From Bacteroidota bacterium (GTDB lineage Bacteria; Bacteroidota; Bacteroidia; Chitinophagales; Chitinophagaceae): 64,000 nt of DNA. The notes below the pieces were generated by a model. It was not told the origin of the DNA. It was given only the letters and a program-made list of their open reading frames with translations, and did not search any database. The position numbers and the translations under genes are program-made. Of the stretch, positions 63,894 to 64,000 are shown in pieces (position 1 is the first letter of the stretch; every line of letters begins with the position of its first letter). The stretch spans positions 620,001 to 684,000 of the forward strand of contig JADJJH010000001.1 in assembly GCA_016706595.1 (NCBI GenBank). Reading direction: 5' to 3'.

Positions 63894-64000
63894 GTGTATT
63901 TATTTTTATAAACTCCAATATATAAAGGAATTTAAACAACAACAATTTTTTGGAACCTAAATTCAGAATAATACATCAAATTTCAACTTTGTTTTTTATC

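Overview
The window is a 64 kb stretch of a low-GC chromosome from a member of the Bacteroidota. Evidence for this: proteins with type IX secretion (T9SS) C-terminal sorting domains, a TonB/ExbB/ExbD/ExbD operon, bacillithiol synthesis (BshC), Bacteroidota-type promoters (TTG-N19-TAnnTTTG), and conserved Bacteroidota hypotheticals (DUF2795, DUF1599). I cannot name the genus; the gene mix would fit Chitinophagales or a related order. There are no rRNA or tRNA genes, CRISPR arrays, prophages or intact insertion sequences.

Layout. 1-3650 (minus): a GAF-type sensor histidine kinase followed by an nSTAND1-type NTPase that runs off the left edge. 3915-4289: a half-length TSUP permease. 4441-7500: an exbB-exbD-exbD-tonB operon with a clear promoter and terminator. 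7666-11890: tatA, a MltD-like lytic transglycosylase, truA and a MutS2-like protein lacking the Smr domain. 12207-24137 (minus): three large paralogous T9SS-secreted proteins. 24240-28285: comA-aroE, then bshC and a LolD-like ATPase on the other strand, then a DUF2795 protein. 28549-31681 (minus): a secreted nuclease and a family 2 glycosyltransferase. 32115-35459: the B12-dependent ribonucleotide reductase NrdJ. 35725-39461: a DUF1599 protein divergent from folP, then a glycosyltransferase/sugar-kinase operon whose kinase is frameshifted. 39536-43272: a receiver protein without its phospho-acceptor Asp, a PKD lipoprotein, and a sigma/anti-sigma/outer-membrane-barrel locus that is also frameshifted. 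43457-54886: an ALDH7-type dehydrogenase, the diadenylate cyclase cdaA, an ABC ATPase plus B12 adenosyltransferase, a GNAT acetyltransferase, a SIMPL lipoprotein, a thiolase, panB, metF and a LolA-like protein. 55052-63893: a large Asp-box repeat protein, an exported glyoxalase-fold protein, TerB-like, alanine dehydrogenase, a metallo-hydrolase and cyanophycin synthetase.

Functional links. NrdJ needs adenosylcobalamin, and the PduO-type adenosyltransferase 12 kb away could supply it. folP and metF serve folate metabolism; cphA and ald fit nitrogen and amino-acid storage or turnover. Several enzymes (comA, lolD, GT2, folP, cdaA, metF, metallo-hydrolase) share a TAnnTTYG promoter element only 4 or 6 nt before the ATG, which suggests leaderless transcripts.

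Most unusual non-coding signal: at least three intergenic copies (45392-45539, 48267-48401, 51268-51399) of a ~120-150 nt element. Its outer arms differ in sequence from copy to copy but stay complementary within each copy, and its internal hairpins also covary. This looks like a structured repeat or RNA family. Other dispersed intergenic repeats occur at 28371-28505, 30829-30929, 35521/52540 and 37143-37270. Two genes are broken at A7 runs, so either the sequence has homopolymer errors or slippage acts there.
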